A stretch of DNA of 64,000 bases from Bactericera cockerelli (taxonomy: Eukaryota > Arthropoda > Insecta > Hemiptera > Triozidae), in NCBI GenBank assembly GCA_024516035.1, contig CM044956.1:55271533-55335532 (forward strand), written 5' to 3'. Made by a program: the position numbers and the translations under genes. The notes under the pieces are model-generated. The model did not search any database. It was given only the letters and a program-made list of their open reading frames with translations, and was not told where the DNA came from. Shown one piece after another: positions 1 to 13,110 of this stretch (positions within the stretch are counted from its first letter, which is position 1; the number at the start of each line of letters is the position of its first letter).

Positions 1-1027
1 GGCGGGAGATTGATTTATTTTTTGTAGCCCCGGCCGGCCCCCATTGGGGGGGTGAGGGGGAGGAGGGGGGGAGAGAGGGGAGGGAGCGGGGGATTAAAGG
101 GAGGGGAGTGGCCGGGGGAGGCGAGGAGCCAGATCCACCAGTGGGGCGCCGTTTTGGGTCCGGGGGGCCCCTCGGGTAAGGGTTTTCCCTAAATCAATAA
201 AGGGGTACATACTGTTACATATTTAAAATTTTTGGGTACATGATTAAAACACACCATAAAATTTTTTTTCGGATATATTAATAATATAAAATTATAATGC
301 TAAACTTTTTTTTCACTTATCCCATCTCCCGTATCATATCCAAATTTCCCAATTTTTAAAACCATTTTTAAAATTATCATCGAAAAAAACATGAAAATAA
401 AAGAATAACAAAAAATTGTTAAAAATACGTGTTTTTTGGGGAATTTTTTTTATAATAAAGTATTTCTTTAAATAATTGTTCTACTCAAAACTAAAAATTT
501 TAAAACTAAAGAAAGGGAAAAAAATATTATATTTTTGTTGAGTTGTGAATCCAAAGTTTTTTCCCCTTTAACAAGATGGTCATTTTATATGCAGGTTTTT
601 CCCCCCTTCTTTTTTTCATTTTCTTCAGGGTTTCCCCAAAAAAAAAAAAACTTTTCCTCAAAAGTCCCCACCAAAATTGCAGGCGGGGTCACAAAAAGTT
701 TTTAATAGAGGCGGTGGAAATTTTGGGGTTTTCTCTTGTGGGACCCAAAAAATTTTAAAAATAATAGCCGTTTCCCGGCTTTGAAAAGGGGCTAAATTTA
801 AATTTTTTCAAGGCTGGGCCCAAATCCGGACAAATGCCTTTTTGAACTTTTTTTTAATTTTTTCCCGGGCAAAGCGATAATGGTTTTTGGGGGGGGAATT
901 CTGAGACATTTTTCGCAACCCTTTCCGTTTTGGGTAATCAAAACCCCCCACAAACAAACATAGTAAAAGGAGGTAGGTAGGTAGGAAAGGAGGAGGGAGT
1001 CCTTTTTTTTGTTTTTTAAAATAGAGA

Positions 1028-1243
1028 AAAAAATAATACCCCTTATAATCCTAAATTTAAAAAGCCCGATTAGGACTATTAAATCACATTGTTCCGCGTA
1101 AAAAAAGCCCAAGACTTTTTTTTTATGTGGTAAAATCCCCAAAAGGGGGGATAACTTGGGGATGTCCCGGCGGGTTTTTGAACGGACCAACCTCTGGAAA
1201 ACTCTGCATTCACCCCAATGCCGGTTTACCCAAGCCACCGGGG
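1028..1243 (-). repeat. SINE-A copy, corrupted (tRNA-derived)
   Basis: Read on the minus strand this has, in order, a tRNA-like head (GGTGGCTTGGG, then a degraded B box), the body with the TTATCC and GGGATTTTACCACAT blocks, and the tail AATAGTCCTAATCGGGC. The order and wording match clean copies at 16167-16361 and 34118-34325, but homopolymers are stretched. It serves as an internal control for the error type of this segment. Confidence 0.7.
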
Positions 1244-1964
1244 CGAAAATTTACAGGGTGCGCCAGAATAACCGAAAAAGTTTAAAAAATGAAACAAAAA
1301 AAAAAAAAAATTTTAAAAAAAAAAATTTTTGTGTTTTTTTAAAGAGAAGAAAAAGCGGATTTTCTTAATACTGAATTTTTAATTATTTGTGAAAGTTTGG
1401 TCAAAAAATTTAAAACCCCATTCTGATACACTCCCCAAATTTTGGGCGAAAAAATTGACCAAGACTTTCCCCCAAACATATTCAGGGGATTGAAAGAATT
1501 CTTTTTAAAAATTTTTTTTCTTCAAGTCATCTACATCCTTGGTTATGCATTAGACTTTTTTTTTTTTAGGTAACCCCAAAAAATATCCCCCAAACAGAGA
1601 ATTTTAAAAATTGGGGGTGAACCAAACTTTCCTAGTAATTGCCACCCCAACACCCCTTTAAAAAAAAATTTCTTTTCCAATGTCTCTTTTAAAGCTCTTT
1701 TAAAAAATTTAAATTCCCTTCCTTCGTAAGGCACACGGCGTGGAAGCCCGTTTCCAGTCGGCGTTTTTCTTCACGATCTAAAATCTGGCCTCCGGCCTGC
1801 CCCGGGGTTTTCTCCCCCTTGACCGGGGGCGCCGTCGTTTGGGGAAAATTTTCCCCAGAAAATCCGGGGCCGAAGTAGTTTTCCTTGACGGCTGTTGAAG
1901 TCATGGGGAAAAGGACGGCGTGGCCCTGTCCGGGGTGCCTTCGGGGGGGGGGAAAAGGGGGAAA

Positions 1965-2775
1965 GAGGGGAGTGGAAAAAATCCTTTTGCGGGGGACAAA
2001 AAAGGGGCTTAAAAAGGGGAGTGGATGAGAATCCGGGTTTTCGGGGACAGAAAGGTTTTAAATTTAAAGGGGAGGAAAAGAGAATCCTGTTGGGGGAGAA
2101 CAAAAAGGGCACGACCTTTTGATTTTTTTCGTGAATTTCTTTTTGGGCCGGGATAATACGGCTCTCCGACATTGTGTACCCCCGGGTGGACACCGGCCCC
2201 TTCCGTCCAACGTGCGGTACCCCGGGTACACCCGGTCGAAAAATTTAAATAGGGGGGGATAGAATCCTTTTGTGCAATGAAAAAAAAGGGGGCCCTTTAA
2301 AGTAGGGGAGTGGGAGAATCCTGTTGTGCGGTGACAAAAAAAATCTTAAATAGGGGGGTGGATGAGAACCCTGTTTTGCAGATGACAAAAAGGCTTAAAT
2401 AGGGGAGGGGAGAAAAATCCTTTTTGCAAAAGACAGAAAGGTCTTAAGTAGGGGATGGATGAGAACCCCCGTTGTCAGATACAAAAGGTTTTTAAATAGG
2501 GGGGGGGAGAGAACCTGTTGTGCGGTAAAAAAGGGGCTTAATAAAAGGGGGTGGAAATCCTTTTTTCAAAAAGACAAAAGGTCTTAATAGGGGGGGGGTT
2601 AAACCCTTTGTGCAGGGAAAAAAAAGGCCCCTTAAATAGGGGGTGGATGAAAACCTTTTTGGCAAAAAGAAGAAAGGTCTTTAATATAGGGGGGGGTGAG
2701 AATCCTGTTTGCAGGGGACAGAAAGGTCTTAAAAGGGGGGTGGATGAAAAATCCGTTGGCAGGTGACAAAATCAT
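1965..2775. repeat. Minisatellite, about 50-bp unit, corrupted
   Basis: A unit of roughly 50 bp recurs about a dozen times, with core words TAGGGG, GTGGATGAGAATCC, TTGTGCAG and GACAGAAAGGTCTTAAA. A block at 2111-2240 is unrelated. Homopolymer errors blur the period, so the true unit length is uncertain by a few bases. Confidence 0.7.
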
Positions 2776-2879
2776 CATAGGGGGGCGTCATCGGAACGTG
2801 GTACCAGACAGTGGGGGAATGCTCCCCCCCTTCTAACCCGCTTCCCCAAGGGGGCAAATAATTCCCAAGGGAAAACCCA

Positions 2880-3230
2880 AAACCAACCAAGCTGGTCTAC
2901 TCCCGTTTCAGTTCCCCACCCCCGACGCTGGCTACCCTTTTAAAAGTTTCCCCCCCCAGACGGGGAAAAATCCTTTTTTAAAATTCCCCCCCGCCAGACT
3001 GCGGCTACTCCCTTTTATAGTTCCCCAGCCAGACGCTGGTCTCTCCCTTTTAATTTCCCCCCGCCAGACTGTGGCCCCACCCCTGTTTAAAGTTCCCCCC
3101 AACGTTTGGCACCCCCCTGTTTATAGTTTCCCCCCCAGACGCTGGTCTATCCCGTTTATATTTTCCCCCCAGCCAACTGCTGGTCTCCCCCCCCGTTTAA
3201 AAACCCCCCCCGCCGACAGAAAGGTAATTA
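2880..3230. repeat. Second minisatellite, about 36-bp unit, corrupted
   Basis: About nine repeats of a C-rich unit with core words AGACGCTGGTCTA, CCCGTTTATAGTT and CCCCC. It directly follows the 50-bp minisatellite and is distinct from it. Unit length is blurred by homopolymer errors. Confidence 0.65.
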
Positions 3231-3582
3231 AAACATATTTTTTTTTTAAAAAAAATTTAAAAAAAAATTCTCCGAGGGACGTCCTTTTTTGGAAGGGAAA
3301 AACCGGGGATGCAAAAGAAATTTTCCCTTGAATGGCTAGCCCAAATTTTTTTGGAAAAAAAAATAAAATTAAACGGGATCCTCAAATTTTCCAACAATTT
3401 TTTTCCCAAAGGGGCTACTATTTCTTAGATTGACAATTAGTTTGTAAAATTGGTTTTTGACGGAAAAATCAAAGGGTACTTTTGGGATGTGATTGGTAAC
3501 CCCAGAGTAACAACAACGAGTTATCCCATTTTGTTAATTGTTTTTTTCGCAACACTAAAACTGCTAATTTTTACTAAAATTT
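3231..3582. other. Unassigned corrupted sequence
   Basis: Poor-quality AT-rich sequence; I see no gene or recognisable repeat in it. Confidence 0.5.
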
Positions 3583-3655
3583 TTGACTCGAATCACCGAC
3601 CTCCAGGGGTTCAATCATCTCAAAAGATCAAGCCCCTGAGGCGGTTGGTAACCGA
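3583..3655 (-). repeat. SINE-B fragment, corrupted
   Basis: The words GACTCGAATCACCGACCTCCAGG and GATCAAGC-CCTGAGGCGG (each shortened here) correspond to the reverse complement of the tRNA-like head of SINE-B seen cleanly at 14875-15032 and 40897-41040. Only the head region survives recognisably. Confidence 0.5.
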
Positions 3656-5784
3656 AAAGGGGGGAAACACATATTTAATATTTAACCTAAAAATGTCAAC
3701 GATTAATATGGCAACACACTCTAAAAATGTAAATATTTTTTTAAATTTTTTTTTAACCCGCCTCATATCAGTTTCTCAATCATCATTTTTTCCATTGCGA
3801 AGTAATAATTATTATTGTGAAAAGTACTTTTTAAGAGGAAAAGGGGTTAAAAATTTTCTAGGAAAACTCCCCAAAATTTTATTTTCAAACCCAGAGTTTT
3901 TTTGATAAGGAAAAAAAAAATTTTTAAAAGGGAAAAACCCTTTGGTTTTTTTTAAACCGAATTCATGCACCTTTTGCTCGATGCATCCCCTTTTTCCTGA
4001 TCACAACATGATTATTGGGTTTGCTTTTGGATACATCTTGGCCTAGATTTTAATTTTTTTGTTTGGGAATAATTTAAAGAATGACGTTTTTGACCGCAGC
4101 AGCTGTGAAAAATCCATGAAAATTTTTAATAGCAGAATATTACCGTTTTAATGTTCGAAAAATTGCATCCCCCCCAAAGCAAGGGAGAAAGCAATACCCA
4201 AAAAACGAAAGTGCCCCCTTTCTTGCTTGAAAAAGCTTTTTTTTTACGTAAAAGGAAAAAAGAGAGATTTTTCAAACTTTTCGGCAAAAAATTTCTAACA
4301 AGACTCTAACCCCCCTTTAAATGGCAATTTTTTTTTAAAAAAAAAAAAAAAAATTTTAACATTGGACCAAACATTTTTAAAAAAAAAATTTATTGCATTA
4401 TTACAAAAAAATACCTGCCATAGATAAGGCTTGGGATTTACCCAGACGAACCCTCGTTTCCCCGGGGTGTCATGCTGATTTTCATGAAAAACCCCGCGGG
4501 TCTAGTTTTCCGCATAGCGTTATTTTTGTGCCAAATACAAAATTCTTTTTAGGTAATAGGGGGGGAAAACATAAACTATTTAGGTAATATGTTTTAAAAG
4601 AGAAATACCCCTTACAATTTTTTTCAAAGATTAAAGATTAAGCACTAAAAGGGTTTTTGCAAGGAAATTTTTGATTTACAATTCAATGAAACCTATTATG
4701 GTTTGCCCCTTTTTTATAAAACTGGATCAATTTTATCAATGGGTTTTGGGGGGAACGAAAAAAAGGTTTTTTTTTTGGGGAAATTTTAGTGTTTTCGTTT
4801 TCAAATTGACCTCACGCATGAGCAAAAAAATCTCTAAATTGAAGCCAAAAAAACAACCCATCTGGGGTTTATTTAAAAAAAAAAAAAAAAAAAAAAAATT
4901 TAAAAAACTTAAGGCTAAAATTTTTTAAGCAAATATTGTCTTACACTCAAAAGAAAAAAGTCAAAAATTTACTCTTGATTTTTATTTTAAGTGACCAAAA
5001 AAGGAAACGCATTTAAAAACTAAAAAATCCATAAAAATTTATATCTGATACAGAATTGTTTTTTTAAAAAAAGTCAAAAATTTTATTTATTTATTTAGAA
5101 ACTTTTTTTTAAGGGGAACATATATACAGACAAAAAATTGGAAAAATTTAAAAAAAAAATTGACAGTATTAATAATAAAACAAGAAAAAAAAAATAAAAA
5201 TAAAATATTCCAACTAAAGGGGGGGGTTTTTCCCTAGGGGAATCCCCCTTCCCCCCAACCCTTTGTACATCCCGAGCCAAAGTATTAAAAAATTTACACT
5301 TAAAATTTTTTTGCAAAGGTTTTTTGGGAAAAAGGGGAAAACCAAAAAGAATCATCCATATAAAATAATTTGTTATTCAATTTGTTGATTTTTAACAATT
5401 GATTTTTTTTGGGTAAGAATTCTTTATTTTAAACCCCTTGGGGTTGAAATTCGCGAAGTTCCAACAAAAAGTTTTTCTGAAAATTTTAAACCCCTTTTTC
5501 TTACATATAGCAATTTTTGGAAACAAATTACAAAGTGGAAAGGGAATTCATTTATTTAAGTTAATTTTTAAAAATTTTTTTTATTTTAAAATCTCCTTAA
5601 GTACAATATCAATCTTTTGTACTTTTAGGGGGAAGTTCCCTGTTAACGATTTTTTTTGAAAAAAATGAGATGAAAGGGGGGGCTTTTAAAATTAAAAAAT
5701 TGCCCTTTTTAAACCCCTTTGAGACCAAAAAAAAGCAGTTTTAAAAACCTCAACAAGAACCCCAAGAATAAAAATAAGTAACTT
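3656..5784. other. Unassigned corrupted sequence
   Basis: AT-rich, homopolymer-inflated. I find no reading frame or repeat that I can support. Confidence 0.5.
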
Positions 5785-5975
5785 ATAATAATACACTTTA
5801 TTATACGCCCGATTAAGACTATTAAAGTCCCACTCTTCCGCAGTAACCCAAGACTATTATTGGGTAAAAATTCCCAAAGGGGGTAAATTGTCATGCCCCC
5901 GGGGTTTTCGAACCCACGACCTTGGAACTCTGGTTCACAGGGGGCCGCCTTTTTCCCCTGAGCTAAAACCGGCAG
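5785..5975 (-). repeat. SINE-A copy, corrupted
   Basis: Tail first on the plus strand (CCCGATTAAGACTATTAAAG), then the body and the head with TTTCGAACCCACGACC, matching the clean minus-strand copies at 45259-45470 and 55566-55745. It is inflated at several homopolymers. Confidence 0.75.
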
Positions 5976-8900
5976 AAACCAAAAAACAAACAAATTCAAA
6001 ACATCCTCATCTCGAAATTTTTTAAACCCCAGATTTTATCAAGAGTCAATGAATTTGTAATATAAATTTTAAAATTCTTTAGTACCCACCCAAGTGTATA
6101 TTAACTTGTAGTACCACCCATGTTCAACAACGGCCCCCAGTTTTGCATCTTTTTTTTTTTTTTTAAACTTAAATCGATAGTGAATGGGCAATAAAGGTTA
6201 ATATGGTAATTTGATGCTTTTCATACAAATCCATCATTGTACTTGACGGCCCCCCCTTCTTTTTAAGCTTTTAGATCTCCGGAGATAAGGGGAGGGTGAT
6301 GGGGGAACCCCCCCAAAAAGCGACTGTAGGCTTTCCCAAAAAATTTTCCCAAACGAGATCAGAACGACGAGAAATTAAAATTTTTTTTTCTGATTTTTCT
6401 TAATTTTTTTTGATTTTACCCCGAAAGGGGTTTTTGGGGTTTCAAAAGAATTTTTGTTGGGAAGGCTGGGGGGGTTGGGGACCGAAAAAAACCAGCAGGG
6501 AAGTCTGACAAGTTAAAACAAAAAAAAGATCAACAAGATAGTCAAATGAACTTTGGGTTTCACCCTTCAGAATAAAAAACGGGGGTTTTTATGAAAACCA
6601 TATCTTGTTTTTCAAAATAAGATATATTTAAAAAAAAAAAAGAAATTTGTGAAAGTTGTTTTGACCTTTTAAAAGGAAATAAAAAATTTTCCCGCCCCCC
6701 GACAAAACGCGAATTTTAAATTGGATTTTCTTAGTTCAAAAAGAAAAAAAAAATCTTACATAAAATTTCTCATAAAATCGATTAAAAGGGAAAATTTTTA
6801 AAAAAACCAAAACAAAATTTTCCCCCATGACTGTAGGTTTTTTTTTTTTTTTTAACGGTGTTTTTTAAATTACCCCCGATATTTTTAAAATTTCCTAGAT
6901 AGATTCGCAAGCTGTTTTTATGTGGAGGATTTTAAATAAAAATAAATGAAACATGTTATGAATAATATTTTTTAAAATTTTTTTCCCAAAGTAATAAATG
7001 GTTGCTTCCCCCCAAATTCTATTTTTTTAATTTGGGGCCAAATTTTGATACTTAATCCTAGGGAAAAAAAATTCCCCATTGCCTAAAATTTTCCCCCATA
7101 CCTTTTTGGAAATTTAGAAATGAAGATAGTAAAGGAAAAGTTTTTTTTTAAAAATTCAGCAAGTATTCTGAATTTTAAACCCCATAACTTTTTTCAAAGA
7201 TTATTGGGGGTAGCTCCGCTAATTATTTTGGATGATCTCCACTTTTTTCTCCCTGGGGAAAAGTAAATCCCAAAAGGGTATTTAAAATTTTGGCACCTAC
7301 AAAACAAATTTTTCCCACCGCGCCCTACCAGGGGTATTAAAAGGTGGACGATGTTTCCCTTTAACTATTCCTCATAAATGGACTACACGTGGGGCAATTT
7401 GGGGGCCCAAAAAAAAACACTTAAAGACTTCACACCTGGGGTAATTGTAAAATGCAGAAAAAAAAATTTTCTTTTTTATTTTTTTTTCAAGCCAGGCCGA
7501 TGAAAGGGGAAAACCCCATGGGGGTTTTCGAGGGAAACCCAAAAAAGAAAACCAAAAAAAGGAATTGTAAATCCCTTTAATTTTTCGAGTGAAAGAAAAA
7601 CACAAAATGGGAAACTAGTTTAAACCTTTGTTTGCCCCAAACATACGATAATGAAAAAGTTGATCACGTAAAAAAAAACATTGAAAATAAACTTAAAAAA
7701 TTCTCGAGACCAAGTCAAGCTCCCCCGAAACCATTTTTAAAAAAAAAAATTTATGAGGGCAAAGATCATATTTAAAAACCTACAGATTTCAAAAAAGGGG
7801 TAACTGAAGCTGCGATAGTCTTTCCCCAAAAGTGTGCCTTTAAATTTTTACTGTGGGTTTAAAAAAAATTAAAAATTTTAAAAATTAAAATTTTAAAACG
7901 TACAAAGGGGCTGATATATTGAAAAATGTACTCGTGTTCCCGATAAAAAAACCGAGGTAATAAATTAAAAGTCAAGAACATTACCTCTTTCATTTGGGGG
8001 ATTATGCTTAAAATTCAAAAAAAGTTTTAGTTTTTTTGTGTGCAAAAAACTTTTTTTCACCTTTTTCAGTGTTGGGGGTTTTTTGGGGAACCCCAAAAGA
8101 AGATCATTGAAATGATTTAAAAAAAATTGAAAGAAACAGTTTTTAAAATTCTCCCAATACCCCCTTTTTCCCCAACCAAAAAAATTTAAAAAAAAAAAAA
8201 AAATTATTTTAAAAAGTTCCCCTTTCACCTTTTAAAAATTTAAAAAACTGTCTAAAAAAAAATTTCCAAAACCGGACTTTTTGTCAAATGACGTAATCGC
8301 AAACCCCGGGGTATATAAAATAAATATACTTTCTCTTAAATAATGGTGGTTTATTTTTTCCTTAGACGAGCTTATGAAAAAATCCTTCTTAAAACTTGTT
8401 TAGAACCATTTTTTTATTACATTGTACTATAAAACCCCAAAAAAAAAAGAGGTGCTTTTTTTTAAAGTTGGAAAATGGACTACCGATTCTTGGGGCTGAC
8501 CGTCTAAATAAAGCACATTTAAAATTATTTTTTACCCATGAAAGGTATATAAAATTTAAAAAAAACCAGATTTTTTAAAATTTTTGTTTCCGTTAACAAA
8601 CTAATAAGTAGAGTATAATATAGGTAATACTCCCAGAATTGAATAGAAGAAAAACGGACTGTGTGAAAGACTGCTCCCCATATTGTAATCCAATCCCCCA
8701 GTTAGAGCAAATTTTTTCCTTCTTCCCCTTTTTAAAAAAATTTTTTTAAAAAAAAAAACCCCAAAAACTAGATACAAACCCCTTTTAAACAAAAAAAAAA
8801 ATTCTTCTTTTTTATATTCAAAACGTCAGTTGGAAAACTCAGAGAACACAAAATAATGAAAAAAAAGGGCCTTGCAAAAGGGGGTTTTTTTAAAAGCTAA

Positions 8901-9341
8901 AAATTTAAGAACCAAAAAAGGGATAAACACATAAAAGTATCATAAAACAGAAAAAAAGAGAAGTTTTTAAAAAATTTTCAAATTCAGAAAAAACCTGGAC
9001 AGCGTTCCGACTAAAATTTCTCTCATCAGCAGGGGAAAAGTTTTTAAAAAAACCCGCCATGAACTAAACCCCCAATTTAAAAAATAAAAAAAAGAAAAAA
9101 AGAGAAGTTGTAAAAAATGTACAAGAATTCCTGACCAGTTAAAAATTTGAGTTCCACGAAATAACTTTCTCCGTCCCCAAAAACCGAAATAACGCGAAAA
9201 AATTTTAAAATGGTTTCCCCCCAAAGAAGACAAAAAAGTCAAATATTCAAATGTACAAAAGAAATGAAGCAATTTTCAGAATTAAAATTTGGTAAAAAAA
9301 CAAGATACAGGTAGCTTACAAATAGAGAAAAATTTGTTTAT
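5976..9341. other. Unassigned corrupted sequence
   Basis: No supported gene or repeat. Long A and T runs dominate. Confidence 0.5.
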
Positions 9342-9975
9342 TTGAAAAAAAGTTTTAAGAAATGGATTCAGAATGAAAACAGGGAAAACAAGATAGTTAA
9401 CGAAATTGAGGGTTTAGAATTAGAAAAAGAACTGGTAATCAAAAAAAATGAAAATGAAATTTTGGAGAAATTTTGGAATTACAGGAAGATAGAAAATTTA
9501 ACAAGGTCAAAGGTGAATAATGTTATTAAAATTAAGAACAAGAGGGGAAAAACGAAGATAATTTAAAAAGTAGTGGAAAAACTGGGAATTAAAATTGGTA
9601 TAAAAATCCGTTGAAAGACATTCAAGTAGCACACAGAGTTAATTCGACCAAAAAGATAAAAAAAAACCCATAGTCAAACCGTATGGCAAATTTTTCCCCA
9701 ACCAGAGAAAAGGGGCATGTGCCATACCGGAAGAGTAAACCCCGTGGAACGAAAAAAATATTTGTTAATGAGCACCTGCCCCAAAAGAAATCAAGATTTT
9801 TTTTTAAAAATAAAAAAATTTTTAAAAAAAAGTCCAACAATTTTTTGGGATTGGGGGGAAAAGACTGTAAAAATTTTTTTAAAAACCGTAAAGAGGAAAA
9901 AACCCAAAAAATTTTTGCTGTAAGATGTGTTAAGATTTGGGGAAGAACTATCCCAGGTCAACTCAAAAAATAATT
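9342..9975 (+). pseudogene. LINE ORF1-like protein, broken by indels
   Basis: The first part (to 9566) is open and encodes a strongly charged, E/K/N-rich stretch that looks like coiled coil. After a shift of one base around 9603-9607 the sequence continues with residues VVEKLGIKIGIKNPLKDIQ, then VAHRVNSTKK, KPIV, R-R-YRKSKPRGTK and IFVNEHLPQ. This order (coiled coil, KLG..IG, DI..AHRV, KPIV.F, R..RK...G..IFVNE.L) is the well-known pattern of the RNA-binding ORF1 proteins of CR1/Jockey/L1-like LINEs. A second shifted block (KDCK-IFLK, IFAVR) fits the family's C-terminal end. Frameshifts lie at homopolymers and are probably assembly errors. I infer that it belongs to the same element as the reverse transcriptase downstream, because strand and order agree. 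Confidence 0.6.
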
Positions 9976-10859
9976 CAACTCAATCTCAGTCAACGCCCCG
10001 CAAAATAACCCGATAGTTTTTCACCCTGCTGTTTTTAAAAAATTTTTTAAAAAAAAACCCCCCCAAAAAAAGCAATTTGTTAAAAAAATTTTTTTTTTTT
10101 TTTGCATCAAACTTTTAAATTTTAAATTTTTTTTTTTTAAAAAAAACTAAAATTTTTTTTTTTTCCCTTTTCAAAATGATAATTTTTTTAAAAATTTTTT
10201 TTCTTTGTTAAGAAAAAAACCAATTTTATTTCAAAAAAAATTTTTAAAACCTCCATTGCAAAAACATTATTTTTAAAATTTTCCCCAATTTTTTCCCAAA
10301 ATTTAAAAGCCTTTCCCCAATTTGGAAAAATAACCAGCTAAAAAAATTTTAATTTTATTTTCCAGAGTTTTTTTCTTTTTTTAAATTTTTTTTACAAAAT
10401 TTTATCAAATTTCAGTCCAAAAAATATAAAAAACCCCATAGTGATATTTCCTAAAATTTAAAATTTTAAAATTTTTTTATTTATTTTTTTAGATCTTCAA
10501 AACCCCAAAAGGGGTAATTTTTCCCCGATTTTTTTTTCCCCAAATTTAAAACCGCCGAAGACTGAAAAAATTTTTAAAAAATTTATAGCCCAAAGGGAAA
10601 AATTTTTCGATTTTCATGGGGGGGGAAAAATTTAAAAAAGAATAAAGTGGGGAATTTTTTAAAAAAAAATTTTAATTTTTTAAAACAAAATTTAAAAAAC
10701 CCCCCTTTTTAAAATCAGTATTGACATTATCATCTAACTGAAATTTGGGTTTTTCCCCCCTTTAACCCTTAATTTTTCTCTATAAGGGGTTTTGCAGCTT
10801 TTTTAAACCCCCAAAACCCAAAACAACGCTCCCCCGGGGAAATTTCTGTGTAAAAACCC

Positions 10860-13110
10860 AAACGACCTAAATTTTTAAAAAATGACGAAATAACAAATTT
10901 GACAAAAAAATAACAGCTTGAAAATTGACCTGAAATTTAAAGAAAAAAAACTCCCCCAAAAATGACTTTAAAATGATCCCTACTAAAAATGCGCACTTTT
11001 TAAATGAATTTTGATATTTTGTTAACTGAGATAAAAAAAAAAAAGATGTATGAAAAAAAGGGGATACGAATATAAAAATACTCGATGATAAAAAACCCCA
11101 AAAAAAAAAGGACAATACTACCTTTCATACTACACAAAAAAAATTACGTTTTTAACGTAAAAAAAACCAACTAGGGAAACAATTTTAAAAAACGACAAAA
11201 CCGACAATCAACATACAAAAAAAAATCATGTATTTACCTTATTATGTATAAAAGTAATACAAAATTTTTGGGGGTAAAAACAGCAATTATACATACCAAC
11301 ATAACTTTACCATTTAAAAAGTTTTTTAGCTAAAATCGACTTTAAAAAAGACAAACCATTAAACAAAAAAAAAAAACAATACCTAAAAATTGACTACCCC
11401 AAACCCCCCTTTAAAAAAAAACCGTCAAATCCCCAAAAAGGGGGTTTTAAAAATAAATTTTTTCCCCAAAAAAATTTAAATTTTTTGGCAAACCGACCCC
11501 TTTTGAAATAATACAAGACCACATTAACACAACTCCCAAAAAAAAAACTTAAACGAACGACTTTTTCCAATTAAACTTGGATACACAAACACTTCTAAAA
11601 TCAAAAATTTTTAATAAAGAAAAGACAAGGGGCCAACTTTAAAAAAAAACATCCAAAAAAACCCTAGACTACTTCAAATTATAAAAAAGTGAGAAATATT
11701 GAACCAAAAACCCCCCCCCCCAAAAGAAAAGGGGTTTTTTGAATTTAAAAAAAAACATTGAAAAATAACCAAGATGACAAAAGAAAATTTTTGGACATTT
11801 TTTACATTAACCTCATAGACAAAAAAAATTTAAAAAATTTAATATAAAAAAACCCTTACTCATGCCCCAAAACTGACTATAAAATCCCCATGGGACACAA
11901 CAAAAATGTGTTTTAAAATTTTAAAAACTATTTTATCAATGTTGGAAAAAAAAGCAAAAAACTATAAGTAAAAATAACATAATAACAAGTACTACTACAA
12001 CATAATGACACAAAACCCCCTCCCCCTCAACTCAAACAAAACTTTTCCCAAAAATTTCAAACCCTTTTCTACTCAACTGAAGTGTATAAAACAGTTATGA
12101 TTTTTAAAAAACCCAATTTTTGGGGCCCCGGTTAGAAAGACAAAAGACAAAAAAAAATGAAAAAACATAAAAACACAAATACTAAAAACCCCTAACTAAA
12201 ATTTAAACCGAAGAAAAGACGGGAAAAGGAAATTTTTTTTTCCCGGGCTGCTCCCAAAATAGTATTTTTTTTCCCCCAAAACAAAAAAAAGGAAAAAAAA
12301 AAACAAAATAACTAATTACAGACCTATATCACTCCTTAAAATTTTTTTAGAAAAATTTCCCCTTGGGGAAAAAAACAAAAAAAACAAACTTGACAAATTT
12401 TTTTCCAAAAATAACAATATACTTACAAAAAAAAGTACGGTTTTTGGAAAACTATGGGGAAAAGAGGCCCCCCCTTTTTTTGGGGCTTGACGACTACCTT
12501 AAAAAAAAAATTAGACCAAAAGAAAGGGTTTCTATCTGTATTTTTAGACATTTAAAAGAAAAAGCTCAATTAAACACCCCCAAACAAAAACAACAACTAT
12601 ATAACTTTGGGGCTGAAAGACCAGTACTTACCGGGTTTTTTCTTCAAATTGACAAACAGGGACCAACAAGTAAGACAAAACCCCCCCACTTTCAATTAAC
12701 AAATTGTGAACCTTTTTCAATAATTCAAGGTTTTTTTCCCTTTTGGGGCCCCCTTTTCCCTTTTTTAAAAATTTTTATAAAAAAATTTTCCGGGGATAAG
12801 TCAAGGCCAAGTCTTCCCCCATGCTGATGATGCAGCCCCTTTTTTACATTTTAGACACGTGGGAGGAACTCATGACACCCCCAAATACTGACTTAACAAA
12901 CATAGGAAAAAGGGGTTTTCCCCCCTTTTCCCCTTTTAAGATAAATTTTGACAAGACAAATTAAAATGCCCCCATTCCATTGACAATAGAGGAAAAACCA
13001 CAACATCACACTTAAAATTTAAAAAAACAGACTAACTCTACAAAAAAAAAAAATTTCCCAAAAACAAAAAAAGACCGATTTTTTGGGGTTACATTGCCAA
13101 CATTTGAAAG
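10860..13110 (+). pseudogene. LINE ORF2 (reverse transcriptase) remnant, frame broken
   Basis: Plus strand, G-poor and A/C-rich, about 0.9 kb after the ORF1 remnant. Three landmarks of LINE reverse transcriptase appear in the right order and spacing: NYRPISLL at 12314-12337 followed by K-F-EKF; HADDAA, the catalytic YADD-type box, at 12820-12837; and FFGVTL (usual form YLGVTL) near 13081-13098. The distance from the first to the second (about 500 bp) and the second to the third (about 260 bp) is normal for the family. The endonuclease part upstream is too corrupted to call; words near 11015-11110 might belong to it. The limits given are approximate. Clade is uncertain; CR1/Jockey-like is my best guess. 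Confidence 0.6.

Noticed and set aside
798..1238. 146-codon minus-strand ORF
   Set aside because: Mostly the corrupted SINE-A copy at 1028-1243 read through; no protein features.
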